From an uncultured Halobacteriovorax sp. (GTDB taxonomy: Bacteria; Bdellovibrionota; Bacteriovoracia; Bacteriovoracales; Bacteriovoracaceae): a stretch of DNA of 64,000 nucleotides. Shown piece by piece: positions 26,472 through 35,764 of this stretch. The notes beneath the pieces were generated by a model. It searched no databases and had not been told where the DNA came from. It was given only the letters and a program-made list of their open reading frames with translations. The first letter of the stretch is position 1. Every line of letters begins with the position of its first letter. Both the position numbers and the translations under genes were made by a program. The stretch spans positions 558,001 through 622,000 of the forward strand of contig CAJXVS010000002.1 of the NCBI GenBank assembly GCA_913061265.1, in the 5' to 3' direction.

Positions 26472-27740
26472 ATGTTGGATCTTAAGTTCATACGAGAAAA
26501 TGCTGAAGCCCTCAAAGAAGCTGTTAAAGTTAAAGGGGAAGGTCTTGATGTTGATGCTTTGTTAGCATTAGATATTGAGCTAACCCGGTTAAAGACTGAA
26601 GCCCAAGAACTTCAAACAGAAAGAAACTCACATTCAAAAAAGATTCCAAAAGCCAGTAACGAAGAGAGACCTAAATTAATCGAAGAGGGAAAGGCCATCG
26701 GAGTTAAACTCGATGCTTTAAAGCCTTCTCTTGCGGCTAAAGAAGATGAACTCTTACAGATGATGTACTTAGTTCCAAGTATTCCATCTCCACATGCACC
26801 TATCGGAAAAAGTGAAGAAGAAAATATTGAAGTTAAACTCTACGGAGAGAAACCAGATTTCTCTTTTAAGCCTCTAGATCATGTAGAGATCTTAGAGAAA
26901 AACCAGTGGGCTGAATTTGAAAAGATTGCCAAAGTCGCTGGTTCAAGAAGTTACTCTCTTCGAAATGATATGGTTCTTTTAGAAATGGCCCTTCACCGCC
27001 TTGCCTTAGTTAAGCTTCAAGAAAAAGGTTTTACTCTTGTTAGCACGCCTTCTTTTTCTAGAGAGGAAGCCCTGATTGGAACAGGACATTTTCCTCAAGG
27101 AAAAGATCAAGTCTATCATCTTCCTGAAGATGATCTCTACTTATCAGGAACGGCAGAAGTTCAATTAAACTCTCTTCATGGCGGAGATATGTTTACTGAA
27201 GATCAATTGCCTATTCTCTACGCCGGGTATAGCCCTTGTTTTAGAAGAGAAGCTGGCTCTTATGGCAGAGATGTCCGTGGTCTTATTCGTGTTCATCAAT
27301 TCATGAAAGTCGAACAATATATTATCTGTAAGAACGACCCTGCTGAATCTATGAAATGGCATAAGGCCCTTCTAGAGACAAGTGAAGAGATTGTTCAAGA
27401 ATTAGAGCTTCCTTACCGCATTGTTGAATGCTGTACAGGAGATATGGGAACCGGCAAAGTCAGAATGTATGATATTGAATGTTGGGTTCCTAGTGAAGAA
27501 AAATACAGAGAAACTCATAGCTGCTCAGAGCTTCATGACTGGCAGTCACGAAGAACTAATACACGCTATAGGGATAAAGACGGCAAGGCCCAGTACGTAT
27601 TCACTCTGAATAATACGGCCATAGCAACGCCAAGAATTATGGTTTCTTTTTTAGAATGCCATCAACGTGAAGATGGCTCTCTTTATATTCCTGAAAAATT
27701 AAGACCTTTTATGAATGGTGCTGAATCACTCAAAGGCTAA
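26472..27740 (+). CDS. serS: Serine--tRNA ligase
   Basis: A 422-aa class II synthetase charging tRNA-Ser. The N-terminal coiled-coil tRNA arm spans about 20-100 (ELTRLKTEAQELQTERNSHSKKI). Motif 2 is FRREAGSYGRDVRGLIRVHQFMKVEQ near 256-281; motif 3 is NNTAIATPRIMVSFLE near 378-393. The SGTAEV serine-binding loop is present. Length is typical. AAGGAAG precedes ATG 26472. It is followed 3 nt later by the Hsp70-like gene. Confidence 0.97.
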   Translation: MLDLKFIRENAEALKEAVKVKGEGLDVDALLALDIELTRLKTEAQELQTERNSHSKKIPKASNEERPKLIEEGKAIGVKLDALKPSLAAKEDELLQMMYLVPSIPSPHAPIGKSEEENIEVKLYGEKPDFSFKPLDHVEILEKNQWAEFEKIAKVAGSRSYSLRNDMVLLEMALHRLALVKLQEKGFTLVSTPSFSREEALIGTGHFPQGKDQVYHLPEDDLYLSGTAEVQLNSLHGGDMFTEDQLPILYAGYSPCFRREAGSYGRDVRGLIRVHQFMKVEQYIICKNDPAESMKWHKALLETSEEIVQELELPYRIVECCTGDMGTGKVRMYDIECWVPSEEKYRETHSCSELHDWQSRRTNTRYRDKDGKAQYVFTLNNTAIATPRIMVSFLECHQREDGSLYIPEKLRPFMNGAESLKG

Positions 27741-27743
27741 GAG

Positions 27744-28988
27744 ATGTGGTACGGCATCGACTTTGGAACCTCTAACTCTCTTCTCTCTTTTGTTGAAAAG
27801 GGAGAGAGCCCAAGAGTTATCAATTTAGAAAAAGATTCTCCTATTCTACGCTCCTTAATCTTTACACCAGATGAGGGAGAGTATTACTTTGGCAGCGAGG
27901 CCATTGAGAAATACCAAGAGCTTGGAGGAGATGGAAGGTTCTTTAGGTCCTTAAAGAAGTTCCTACCTGAACCTAGTTTTAAAGGAACAGAAGTCTTTGG
28001 TCGTAGAATGAAGATCGAAGACTTAGTGGCCATTATCCTAAGAGAAATTAAAAAACGAGCAGACCTTGAAGTGGGACATAATGTTGAGAATGTCGTCCTA
28101 GGAAGACCTGCCCTCTATTCACTTGATCCTGAAAAAGATCAACTCGCTGAACAGAGAATGAGAAAGGCAGCAGTTCTTGCTGGCTTTAAAAGAGTTGAGT
28201 TTTGTCCGGAGCCAGTTGCTGCTGGCTTAGATGTTGAAACAGAAATCTCAGAGAAAGCGATTCTTATTTGTGACTTTGGAGGGGGAACCTCTGACTTTAC
28301 TCTCTTAAAGAATTCAAGTGCCGGCTATTCCTCTGAAGATGTCTTAGGCCTCTCTGGTATCTTCGTTGCGGGGGATGCTTTTGATGGGAGGGTCATGAGA
28401 AGCTTTGTTTCTTCTGAATTTGGAAGAGATGTAAAATATAAAGCACCCATGGGAAATAACTTATTGGGCTTCCCTAAAAAGCTCTTAAAGAAACTGTGTA
28501 ACCCTGCTCATATTGTTTTTCTAAAGGACAGAGAGTCTTGGGAATTTTTAAAAGAATTAGAGCAGTGGTCAGTAGGAGAGTTAGACCAAAAATACTTTAA
28601 GCAGCTCTTTTGCCTTGTTGAAGAGCAGCTCGGTTATCCCTTATACGCTAAGATCGAAGAGTCTAAAATTGAATTAGGCGAGAAGTCGAGCGCGTTTACT
28701 TTTAATCATCCAGGAATAAAGATCGAGATGACGATAGAGAAGAAAGACTTTGAAGTTGCTGTTGAACCAGAGATTGGCGAGATCTTTGAAAGCCTTGAAA
28801 AAGTCTTTATTCAATCTGGTCTTGAGAAATCTGATATTTCCATGGTGAGGATTACTGGAGGAACCGGCCAGATGCCACTGGTTCAAGAGCGCCTAATCGA
28901 GCTCTTTGGAAGAGATAAGATTAAAATGAATGAGGTCTTTCAGTCCGTAGTCCAAGGACTCGGTAAATATGCAGAAAACCTAATATAA
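27744..28988 (+). CDS. Hsp70 family protein (YegD-like)
   Basis: A 414-aa actin/Hsp70-fold ATPase without the substrate-binding beta domain. Phosphate 1 loop is YGIDFGTSNSLLSF at residues 3-16, phosphate 2 is AILICDFGGGTSDFTLL near 172-188, and the adenosine motif is RITGGTGQMPLVQ near 371-383. Length is close to E. coli YegD (450). A stand-alone nucleotide-binding domain implies a chaperone-related function, but its client is unknown. It sits 3 nt after serS. Confidence 0.9.
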   Translation: MWYGIDFGTSNSLLSFVEKGESPRVINLEKDSPILRSLIFTPDEGEYYFGSEAIEKYQELGGDGRFFRSLKKFLPEPSFKGTEVFGRRMKIEDLVAIILREIKKRADLEVGHNVENVVLGRPALYSLDPEKDQLAEQRMRKAAVLAGFKRVEFCPEPVAAGLDVETEISEKAILICDFGGGTSDFTLLKNSSAGYSSEDVLGLSGIFVAGDAFDGRVMRSFVSSEFGRDVKYKAPMGNNLLGFPKKLLKKLCNPAHIVFLKDRESWEFLKELEQWSVGELDQKYFKQLFCLVEEQLGYPLYAKIEESKIELGEKSSAFTFNHPGIKIEMTIEKKDFEVAVEPEIGEIFESLEKVFIQSGLEKSDISMVRITGGTGQMPLVQERLIELFGRDKIKMNEVFQSVVQGLGKYAENLI

Positions 28989-29079
28989 TCACTAGATAAG
29001 TCCCTGATATTTAAAGTCCCCTTAAAGTTAAACCCCTTAATCTTTCTCTCTCATAACCGAAAAGAAATTAAGGAATAAG

Positions 29080-31071
29080 ATGGAAAAGAGAAACTCTCAA
29101 ATTTACGTTCGCCTGCTTATCTGGGGACTTGGACTTTTACTAATCTCAGGGGCGAGTTTCCACGTCAATTCCGGCTATGAGCAAAGAGAAGCAGACCTTA
29201 TTGTCTCTCTTGAAATCGTCAAAGCGCTTAAATCTAATATTGTAGGGCATGAATTAAGTGAGGATATCGAACTTCATAAAGAAGAGAGGACCAAGAAGCT
29301 TAGAGCACTGTCAGAGAAAATACCAAAATTAAAAAAGCTAGTGTTTAAAGAAAGTTTTGGAGAAAAGTATTTTAATGAATCTAAAGATCTAAACATCTCT
29401 TTTCAGCAATATGTTTTCTTTACCAAAAAAGAGGAGACGACAGGACACTCTTTTAATTTTAGAAAACTCAAACGAGAACTTGATGGCATTGAGGGAGATA
29501 TCTATGAAGAAGTTAAGAAGATCTCCTTAGATAAGATCCTATGGAGTGGAGCTGGGGATTTAACCTTAATTTTACTCGCTCTTATTGGTGCAATTGCCCT
29601 GGCCTTCCATCTAAAAGAAGATTTTGCTAATTTGGTTAAGGACAATAAAAATCTTAGCGCAAAACTTGAGTCAAACCTCGAATCTATCATTGGAGGGGAG
29701 TGGTCTATTAATTTAGATGATCACTATTTAGACTTAGGAGACGAGGCCATCTCTATCCTTAACGTAAATATCTATGAACCCCATATCTCACTTGAAACAT
29801 TTTTAGATTACTTTACAGAAGAGAGCTCTAAAGATCTTAGCGATCATATAAAACAATGCAGTATTGTAGGCGATACTTTTAATGTAGAGATTCAAAAACG
29901 TGGAGAAAGCTTGGATAGCTCATGGCTTCTTATCAATGGAGTTCTCATTGAAGAGGCAGGAGTTCAAAAGATCGTTGGGCGTGTCTCTGATATCGATGAA
30001 ATTCATAAAAGTGAAGACCGCTTTGAGTTACTGTTTGAAAATATTGAACAGCCGGCCTTTATTGCTGGAGAAACGGGGCTTTGGGACTGTAATAATGCTG
30101 CATTAAGGTTCTTTAAACTTAGAAACAAAGAAGACTTCTTAGATAAGAAACTTCCAGAACTTTTTCCTTTATTACAAAGTGATGGCAGTGGTTCTTTAGC
30201 CCAGTTAAAGCAACATATGCGAAAAGGGCAAAAAGAAGATGGATGCCGTTTTGGTTGGACCTTCAGAAATGATGAAGGGGTGATGTCCTCTGACGTTCAG
30301 CTTTTTCCTATTAAGATGAATGGAAACTCTCTCTATCTGTATGTACTCAAAGAGGAATCAGGTCATGTCTCTGTTATTAGAGATAGCCAATATAGGGCGC
30401 TAATCTGTGATCCTCAGGTCAATAGCAGAAACATCTTAATGGGGTACTTTGAAGAAGAGGGATGGCAAGTTCGCGCTACAGACTCTATGGCTGAGGCGCT
30501 AAGCCTCAAAGAAGAAGTCTCCTATGATGTTATCGTACTTGATTTTAGCATTAAAGATTTGAACATTGATTTATTTAAACTAAATCAAAATAAGACGGCC
30601 CTCGTAGGAATTGGGGGAGTCGGAAAAGAAGATGAAATTAAAAAAGTAAAGGTCGATCACTTTATTCATAAGCCAATTATGAAAGAAGTTATCTTAAGGC
30701 TTATTTCAAAAGTAACTGTGAAGACAGATATGTTAGTCGTTGAAGATGTACTTGACCTATATATGGGTAAGTTCGATATGCTGACTTCTTATTGTAATGA
30801 ACTTGAGATTTACTTAGAAGAATTTGAAGATAATTTTGAAAGAGACCTTGAATTCAAGGATTGGTCAAAGCTTAAAGAGCACCTTCTTACCTTGCAAATA
30901 GTCTCAAAGAAGTTTTCATGCAGAGGACTTAACTTAGTCTTTGATAAATCATTTGAAGTATTAAAAACAAAGAATTTGTCTAAAATCAGAGAAGATAAAT
31001 CGAGAGTTCATTCTTCATTTAATGAACTTATTCGAAACCTGCGCGCCGAACTTGGGAACCGCGCAGCCTAA
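29080..31071 (+). CDS. Membrane PAS-receiver-Hpt-like signalling protein without kinase domain
   Basis: A 663-aa protein built like a hybrid sensor kinase but lacking HisKA and HATPase. TM helices lie at about 10-27 and 155-175 around a periplasmic domain. Two PAS-like regions follow (about 205-310 and 312-420). A receiver-like region (about 438-545) has ICDPQ, VLDFSIK and HKPIM, but only one N-terminal acidic residue and no clear Thr. A helical C-terminus holds EHLLTLQIVSKKFSCRGL, where the His could be a phosphotransfer site. It probably relays or senses with a separate kinase. Its last 57 nt overlap the convergent M23 gene. Confidence 0.75.
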   Translation: MEKRNSQIYVRLLIWGLGLLLISGASFHVNSGYEQREADLIVSLEIVKALKSNIVGHELSEDIELHKEERTKKLRALSEKIPKLKKLVFKESFGEKYFNESKDLNISFQQYVFFTKKEETTGHSFNFRKLKRELDGIEGDIYEEVKKISLDKILWSGAGDLTLILLALIGAIALAFHLKEDFANLVKDNKNLSAKLESNLESIIGGEWSINLDDHYLDLGDEAISILNVNIYEPHISLETFLDYFTEESSKDLSDHIKQCSIVGDTFNVEIQKRGESLDSSWLLINGVLIEEAGVQKIVGRVSDIDEIHKSEDRFELLFENIEQPAFIAGETGLWDCNNAALRFFKLRNKEDFLDKKLPELFPLLQSDGSGSLAQLKQHMRKGQKEDGCRFGWTFRNDEGVMSSDVQLFPIKMNGNSLYLYVLKEESGHVSVIRDSQYRALICDPQVNSRNILMGYFEEEGWQVRATDSMAEALSLKEEVSYDVIVLDFSIKDLNIDLFKLNQNKTALVGIGGVGKEDEIKKVKVDHFIHKPIMKEVILRLISKVTVKTDMLVVEDVLDLYMGKFDMLTSYCNELEIYLEEFEDNFERDLEFKDWSKLKEHLLTLQIVSKKFSCRGLNLVFDKSFEVLKTKNLSKIREDKSRVHSSFNELIRNLRAELGNRAA

Positions 31072-31554
31072 CTCAGTCTTAAATTTAAAATTCTTACTTA
31101 GTCGTGAGCCATCCCTATTCTTTTTAAAAAATTCAAAATGAAGGTGAGGGCCATCACACCAACCAGTACATCCACTTCTGGCAATAGGTAAACCTGCCGG
31201 GATTTCCTGACCAAGCTTTACTCTTTGTGAATCCTTCTTTAAATGAGCGTACAAAGTATAATCGCCTCCACCATGGGAGATGATGATCTTATTCGCCTTA
31301 GGCTTAAACTTCTTAGATGGTCCGCCTAAGGAGCTACTCATCTTTACTTCGCTAACCACCCCCGCTCGAGAGGAGTAGACCAATGTTCCTATAGGCATTT
31401 CAAGATCAATTCCATATTGCAAGGGAGCGATATGGGAATATTTTCCACCAAAGCCTTGGATGATCCTATGGGAAGTTCCTTTTTTGAAAGGAGGGAGAAG
31501 ACAGGTAGAGAAACTCAGGCTTGGGATAAGCAGAAAAACGAGTGCTAGTACCAT
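31015..31554 (-). CDS. M23 family metallopeptidase, secreted
   Basis: A 179-aa LytM-type endopeptidase. The signal peptide is MVLALVFLLIPSLSFS. Zinc motifs are HIAPLQYGIDLEMP (His and Asp ligands), YAHL, and GPHLHFEF with the paired HxH. Four cysteines may form disulfides (SGCTGWCDG). Acts on peptidoglycan cross-bridges in the periplasm. Overlaps the upstream MtfA-like gene by 10 nt, so the two are coupled; its 3' end overlaps the convergent signalling gene by 57 nt. Confidence 0.9.
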   Translation of the reverse strand: MVLALVFLLIPSLSFSTCLLPPFKKGTSHRIIQGFGGKYSHIAPLQYGIDLEMPIGTLVYSSRAGVVSEVKMSSSLGGPSKKFKPKANKIIISHGGGDYTLYAHLKKDSQRVKLGQEIPAGLPIARSGCTGWCDGPHLHFEFFKKNRDGSRLSKNFKFKTELGCAVPKFGAQVSNKFIK

Positions 31555-31982
31555 TTCTTATAATCGATAGTTTTTAAGGACTCGATACTAGGAGTCTCGA
31601 GAAGGCCTTGGCCCATATTAAGAGGTTTTCCTATGACTATGGTAGAGAGTTTCCTGAGAAAACGGTGCTTCTCCAGATAGATCTTAAAGGCCATATGAGC
31701 ACAGATAAGAATCTGCTCGTCCCACTTTAAGTGCTCATCTGGCTCAAAGTACTTTTCCGCCATAAAGACTTTTACGATGAGACGTACCTCATTTTGATCC
31801 TTTAAGTTTAGCTCCCTAAAACCTTCAAAATGATCCTGAAGAATCTTCTCCCAGGACTCGGGAAACTCTTGAGAGCCCATTTTCTTCCTTCTTAGCATTG
31901 GCAATAGGTAGATCATAAAGACGTAAACTCCTAGGGCTGAAAAGGAGAAGATGATCAAAAAGATAAAGGCTGAATTAAACAT
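31545..31982 (-). CDS. Membrane protein resembling the N-terminal part of MtfA/M90
   Basis: A 145-aa protein with a TM helix at about 5-30. The segment FPESWEKILQDHFEGFRELNLKDQNEVRLIVKVFMAEKYFEP resembles the start of M90 (MtfA) peptidases. Full MtfA proteins run to about 260 aa and contain HExxH; this one ends before that region and has no HExxH, so it cannot be an active peptidase as it stands. Either a natural truncated relative or a decayed gene. Coupled by a 10-nt overlap to the M23 gene. Confidence 0.55.
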   Translation of the reverse strand: MFNSAFIFLIIFSFSALGVYVFMIYLLPMLRRKKMGSQEFPESWEKILQDHFEGFRELNLKDQNEVRLIVKVFMAEKYFEPDEHLKWDEQILICAHMAFKIYLEKHRFLRKLSTIVIGKPLNMGQGLLETPSIESLKTIDYKKWY

Positions 31983-32046
31983 GCTTTATTATACGAAATC
32001 TTAGGCCATGAGGGGAAGGGTGCTTAGCGTCATAGTTCAGGAACCT

Positions 32047-32075
32047 TTGACACTCCAAATAAAGATTAATATTAT
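32047..32075 (+). promoter_or_regulatory. Sigma70 promoter of the rapA operon
   Basis: A consensus TTGACA (32047-32052), exactly 17 nt, then TATTAT (32070-32075, 5 of 6 matches). Predicted transcript start is near 32082, giving a leader of about 33 nt before ATG 32115. One of the clearest promoters in the window. Confidence 0.8.
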
Positions 32076-32114
32076 AAGGAACACACACAATATTACGCTT
32101 GAGAGTTAAAATTT

Positions 32115-32372
32115 ATGGAAGAACAGACAGTTCCTAGAACTGAACGGGCCAAAGCAGCAGTTGCACGGGCGCGTAAAATTCGTAATTCAAATAATGAAAT
32201 GGCAATGGAGCTCCGTAAAGGCGTCTCCCAATACCAAGATTCACAAGAGGTATATAGTGTTCCCCTTGAGGACTACGAATTCAATATCGAAGGTGTAGAT
32301 CAAATCGTTCATCAAAAGATTAGAACAACAAATAAGTTTGTTACTTTCTTTAGAGATATGTTGAGTCAATAG
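32115..32372 (+). CDS. Small soluble protein ahead of rapA, unknown
   Basis: An 85-aa protein, basic at the N-terminus (ERAKAAVARARKIRNSNNEMAMELRKG) and then mixed. No signal peptide or membrane helix. The basic Ala/Arg helix could bind nucleic acid. It is the first gene behind a near-consensus promoter and 11 nt ahead of the 62-aa gene, so the group with rapA looks cotranscribed. Confidence 0.55.
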   Translation: MEEQTVPRTERAKAAVARARKIRNSNNEMAMELRKGVSQYQDSQEVYSVPLEDYEFNIEGVDQIVHQKIRTTNKFVTFFRDMLSQ

Positions 32373-32383
32373 TTGGAGTAGGC

Positions 32384-32572
32384 ATGGCAAAAGATAAAAA
32401 TGTAAGAAAACGTAAAAAAAGAGAAGAGAAGAAGAAGCAGATTAAAGGCAAAGGCTCTCTAAAAAGTGACTTTACAACAGAAGAGAAAGTAGCCGGTAAG
32501 ATGCATCTTTATATCCTAGGTGGACTAACTGTTTTAGTTTCTGTTTTCCTAATCTATTCCTATTCTAAGTAA
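32384..32572 (+). CDS. Tail-anchored small protein with a poly-basic N-terminus
   Basis: A 62-aa protein. Residues 2-28 are mostly Lys/Arg/Glu (KDKNVRKRKKREEKKKQIKGKG) and residues 41-59 form one C-terminal TM helix (MHLYILGGLTVLVSVFLIYSY). The predicted topology is a cytoplasmic basic tail held at the membrane. It could touch nucleic acid or acidic lipid. Located 9 nt before rapA in the same operon. Confidence 0.55.
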   Translation: MAKDKNVRKRKKREEKKKQIKGKGSLKSDFTTEEKVAGKMHLYILGGLTVLVSVFLIYSYSK

Positions 32573-32581
32573 TCATAAATA

Positions 32582-35326
32582 ATGAGTTATTTCCCAGGTC
32601 AAAGATGGATGAGTCAGACTGAGCCCGAATTAGGCTTGGGCGTTATCAAATCTACCGAGGGAAAGATCATTGTTGTTATCTATCCTGCAAGCCAAACAGA
32701 AAGAACCTATGGCTTCAAAACAGCACCCCTAAAAAGAGTTAAGTTTGAAGAGGGGGACGAAATCGTCACTCACTTAGGTGATAAGTACAACGTCACTGAA
32801 GTCCTAGAAAACGAAAATCTTTTTATTTATAAAACAAAAGATGGTCTTGTTGTAGAAACAGACCTGAATGATCATATTTTCTTTAGGCATCCTGAAGATA
32901 GGTTATTGGCCGGTAGCGGAGATAGCTTAAAGCTCTTTAACTTAAGACAAAAAACAATTGAAATGAATCGCAACTGGCTCTTATCTGAGGCCAAAGGTTT
33001 TCAAGGGGGCAGGCTCTCATTGATTCCTCATCAATACTATGTCGCTTCAAAGATATTAAAAAGGCCATACCCTAGAGTTCTTTTAGCTGATGAAGTGGGC
33101 CTTGGTAAAACAATTGAAGCCGGGCTTATCCTTCATAATCTTCTAGTTTCTGAGAGGATTGAAAGGGCCCTTATCATTCTTCCTGATAGTCTTGTTTATC
33201 AGTGGTTCGTTGAAATGCACCGTAAGTTCAACTTAAACTTTACCGTGGTTAATCAAGAAACCAGACTCGAAGAGGGTGTTAACCCTTTTTTAGAAAAACA
33301 ATTAGTCATAACAAGTTGGGGGCTCTTGCGAGGAGCTGAAACAGCTAGAAAATTATTAGACCAAGCAAGCTTTGATCTCTTAGTTGTTGATGAAGCTCAC
33401 CAGATTAAGTGGTCTCCTGAAGAAGAGAGTATGGAATACTCTTATCTAAAAAAACTTAGTGCTAGGATTCCTGGACTTCTTTTATTGACGGCGACACCAG
33501 AGACCTTAGGTATTGAATCTCACTTTGCAAGGCTACACTTAATCGACCCAAATCGATTTATCAGCTTAGAGCAGTATTATAAAGACTCTAGCCACTTTGA
33601 AGAGCTTGGTGGGTTGGCCAAGAAAATTAACAGCGATATAGAACTAAGTAAGAGTGAAATTAAGAACCTAAAAGGGATTATTCCTGAGTTTACCGAAGAG
33701 TGGGGGAAAGAGAAGACCCTGACTGAAATGGTAGACACTCATGGAACAGGAAGAATCTTCTTTAGAAATACTAGAAAAAAGATGTCTTCTGAATTTAGTT
33801 TTTTTCCTAAGAGAATCCTACATTCATATGGCCTTCCTCATATCGATAATATTGAGGCCATTGATGATGACCATAATTTAGGGGCTTCATTTAAATCAAA
33901 AGGAAAGTGGTTAGTTGATTTATTAATCAATGACCTCTCTCTTAAAGATGAAAAGATACTTCTCATTTGTAGAAGTAAAGATAAGATACAGGCTCTTGAG
34001 AAAGTCTTAAAAGAAGAAGTTGGAGGGATTAAGACCTCTCTCTTTCACTCAGGGCTCTCGATGATGGCAAGAGATAGGCAAGCAGCTTACTTTGCCGATC
34101 CTAATGGCGCTAAGATCTTACTTTGTACGGAAATTGGAAGTGAAGGAAGAAACTTTGAGTTTTGCAGCCATCTTATTCTTTTAGATCATCCTAAAAAGCC
34201 AGAGCTTCTAGAGCAAAGAATCGGGCGCCTCGATCGAATTGGTCAAAAAAGAGACGTCAATATACATATCCCTTATATCTTAGAGAGCTGGGAAGAAGTT
34301 CTTTTTGATTGGTATAATAAAGGAATTGGAGCATACGAGGCTTCTCCTATTGGTGCTCATCAGATCTTTGAAGAATTTAAGGCTGATCTCTTTCTCTGTT
34401 TTCAAGGGACTATAGAGGCTAAAGAAGTTATTCAAAAGACTATCTCAAGGTATCAAGAAATAAAGAAAACCATTGAAGAAGGGCGAGATGTTCTCGTTGA
34501 ATTCAATTCATTTGACCAAACTTCTGCCAGAGAAATTGTACGAAAGGTTGAAGCAAGGGATCAAGAAGAAGATCTTGTTCAGTTTATGTTCAGTGTCTTT
34601 GAGAACTTTGGTGTTGATATCGATGATGTGGACGCTCATTCATACTATATAAAACCAAATACAAATATGTTCATCCCTCACTTTCCAGGACTTCCAAACC
34701 AAGGCCTAACCATAACTTTCTCAAGAACAAAGGCCCTTGAACGCGAAGAGTTTACCTTCTTAACTTGGGATCATCCCATGGTAAGAGGAATCATGGATTT
34801 GATCTTGAGTGAAGACTTTGGCAATGTCTCTCTAGCGGTTAGAGAGAGTTCGAATTCAAAGAATAGTAAAACATTTCTAGAATGCTTTTATACCATCGAT
34901 TTTAGTGGCCCTCGTGAATATGAAATTGGTCGTTATTTCCCTATTCAGAGCATAAGGGTCTTGATTGACCGAGAGGATTCTGATTTCACAGAGAAGTGGG
35001 ATAAAGAAACAATTGATTCAAAGATAGTGGAAGCTAACAAAGACTTGTGGCAAGGGATAAGTAAGATTCCTCGGAAGTTTATAAAAGAAAGAATCAGAAC
35101 AGCGAAAAAGATTGCTGAAACAAGGGCTCAGGGTCTTTATATTACTTTAAAAGAAAAGATGGAGAAGGAGCTTGATTCAGAGATTCAAAGAATGAATGAT
35201 CTAATTAAGAAGAATCCTCAAATTGGAAATACAGAACTTAGATTCTTAGAAAATAAAAAAAGAGAGCTAACTAGTATCTTAATGAACGCCAATATCAATC
35301 TCGATTCCTTTAGGTTAATCCTTTAA
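32582..35326 (+). CDS. rapA: RapA/HepA-like SNF2 ATPase
   Basis: A 914-aa Swi2/Snf2 translocase related to RNA polymerase-associated RapA, which recycles RNA polymerase. N-terminal Tudor-like strands (residues 1-110) are followed by motif I LADEVGLGKTIEAGLI near 172-187, motif II LLVVDEAHQI near 263-272, motif III LLTATPE, and the second RecA lobe with LLCTEIGSEGRNFEF and EQRIGRLDRIGQKRDV near 540-560. Length is close to the E. coli enzyme (968). Converges on a lipoprotein gene with a 12-nt overlap. Confidence 0.93.
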   Translation: MSYFPGQRWMSQTEPELGLGVIKSTEGKIIVVIYPASQTERTYGFKTAPLKRVKFEEGDEIVTHLGDKYNVTEVLENENLFIYKTKDGLVVETDLNDHIFFRHPEDRLLAGSGDSLKLFNLRQKTIEMNRNWLLSEAKGFQGGRLSLIPHQYYVASKILKRPYPRVLLADEVGLGKTIEAGLILHNLLVSERIERALIILPDSLVYQWFVEMHRKFNLNFTVVNQETRLEEGVNPFLEKQLVITSWGLLRGAETARKLLDQASFDLLVVDEAHQIKWSPEEESMEYSYLKKLSARIPGLLLLTATPETLGIESHFARLHLIDPNRFISLEQYYKDSSHFEELGGLAKKINSDIELSKSEIKNLKGIIPEFTEEWGKEKTLTEMVDTHGTGRIFFRNTRKKMSSEFSFFPKRILHSYGLPHIDNIEAIDDDHNLGASFKSKGKWLVDLLINDLSLKDEKILLICRSKDKIQALEKVLKEEVGGIKTSLFHSGLSMMARDRQAAYFADPNGAKILLCTEIGSEGRNFEFCSHLILLDHPKKPELLEQRIGRLDRIGQKRDVNIHIPYILESWEEVLFDWYNKGIGAYEASPIGAHQIFEEFKADLFLCFQGTIEAKEVIQKTISRYQEIKKTIEEGRDVLVEFNSFDQTSAREIVRKVEARDQEEDLVQFMFSVFENFGVDIDDVDAHSYYIKPNTNMFIPHFPGLPNQGLTITFSRTKALEREEFTFLTWDHPMVRGIMDLILSEDFGNVSLAVRESSNSKNSKTFLECFYTIDFSGPREYEIGRYFPIQSIRVLIDREDSDFTEKWDKETIDSKIVEANKDLWQGISKIPRKFIKERIRTAKKIAETRAQGLYITLKEKMEKELDSEIQRMNDLIKKNPQIGNTELRFLENKKRELTSILMNANINLDSFRLIL

Positions 35327-35629
35327 AAATCTTTCTCTATCCTTTTGATTAAAGCAGCCCATAATCTTATCCCCAAACTTCTTTTTTAGTTTATCAGTAT
35401 TCATTCCTAACATCATAGACTCAAGAGCGGATTGACATTTCTTCTGATGATATTCGATCTTAAATTTTTTACAGTTATCTCTAAATTCTTTTGAAGGCTT
35501 TGGTAGACCTCGATACGAATTCATAGAAAGATCTTCGCAGACCTCTTGGTTATAAACTTTCTCTTCAGTGCAGGATAAAATGAGAAGTAGAATAGTCAGG
35601 TAAAGTGGGAGTTTGTTTATTATTTTCAT
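35315..35629 (-). CDS. Small lipoprotein, unknown
   Basis: A 104-aa protein with lipobox ILSC (Cys near residue 20) after MKIINKLPLYLTILLL. The mature part contains five further cysteines and is Lys-rich. No family recognised. The tail overlaps the end of rapA by 12 nt on the opposite strand. Confidence 0.6.
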   Translation of the reverse strand: MKIINKLPLYLTILLLILSCTEEKVYNQEVCEDLSMNSYRGLPKPSKEFRDNCKKFKIEYHQKKCQSALESMMLGMNTDKLKKKFGDKIMGCFNQKDRERFLKD

Positions 35630-35764
35630 AACTTATTATAGCACCAGATAGGACTAGTCAGTCATCTTTACCTTTTCTTACATAGAGTAGTTTCCATGGG
35701 CAGGTTGGAATTCATTCTCTACTATCAGTACAGATTCAATATTTTACTCTATGGAGGGAGTTAT

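Noticed and set aside
35681-35753. Separated 9-bp inverted repeat CATAGAGTA ... TACTCTATG upstream of the metallopeptidase
   Set aside because: Arms are 55 nt apart in AT-rich sequence; easily a chance match.
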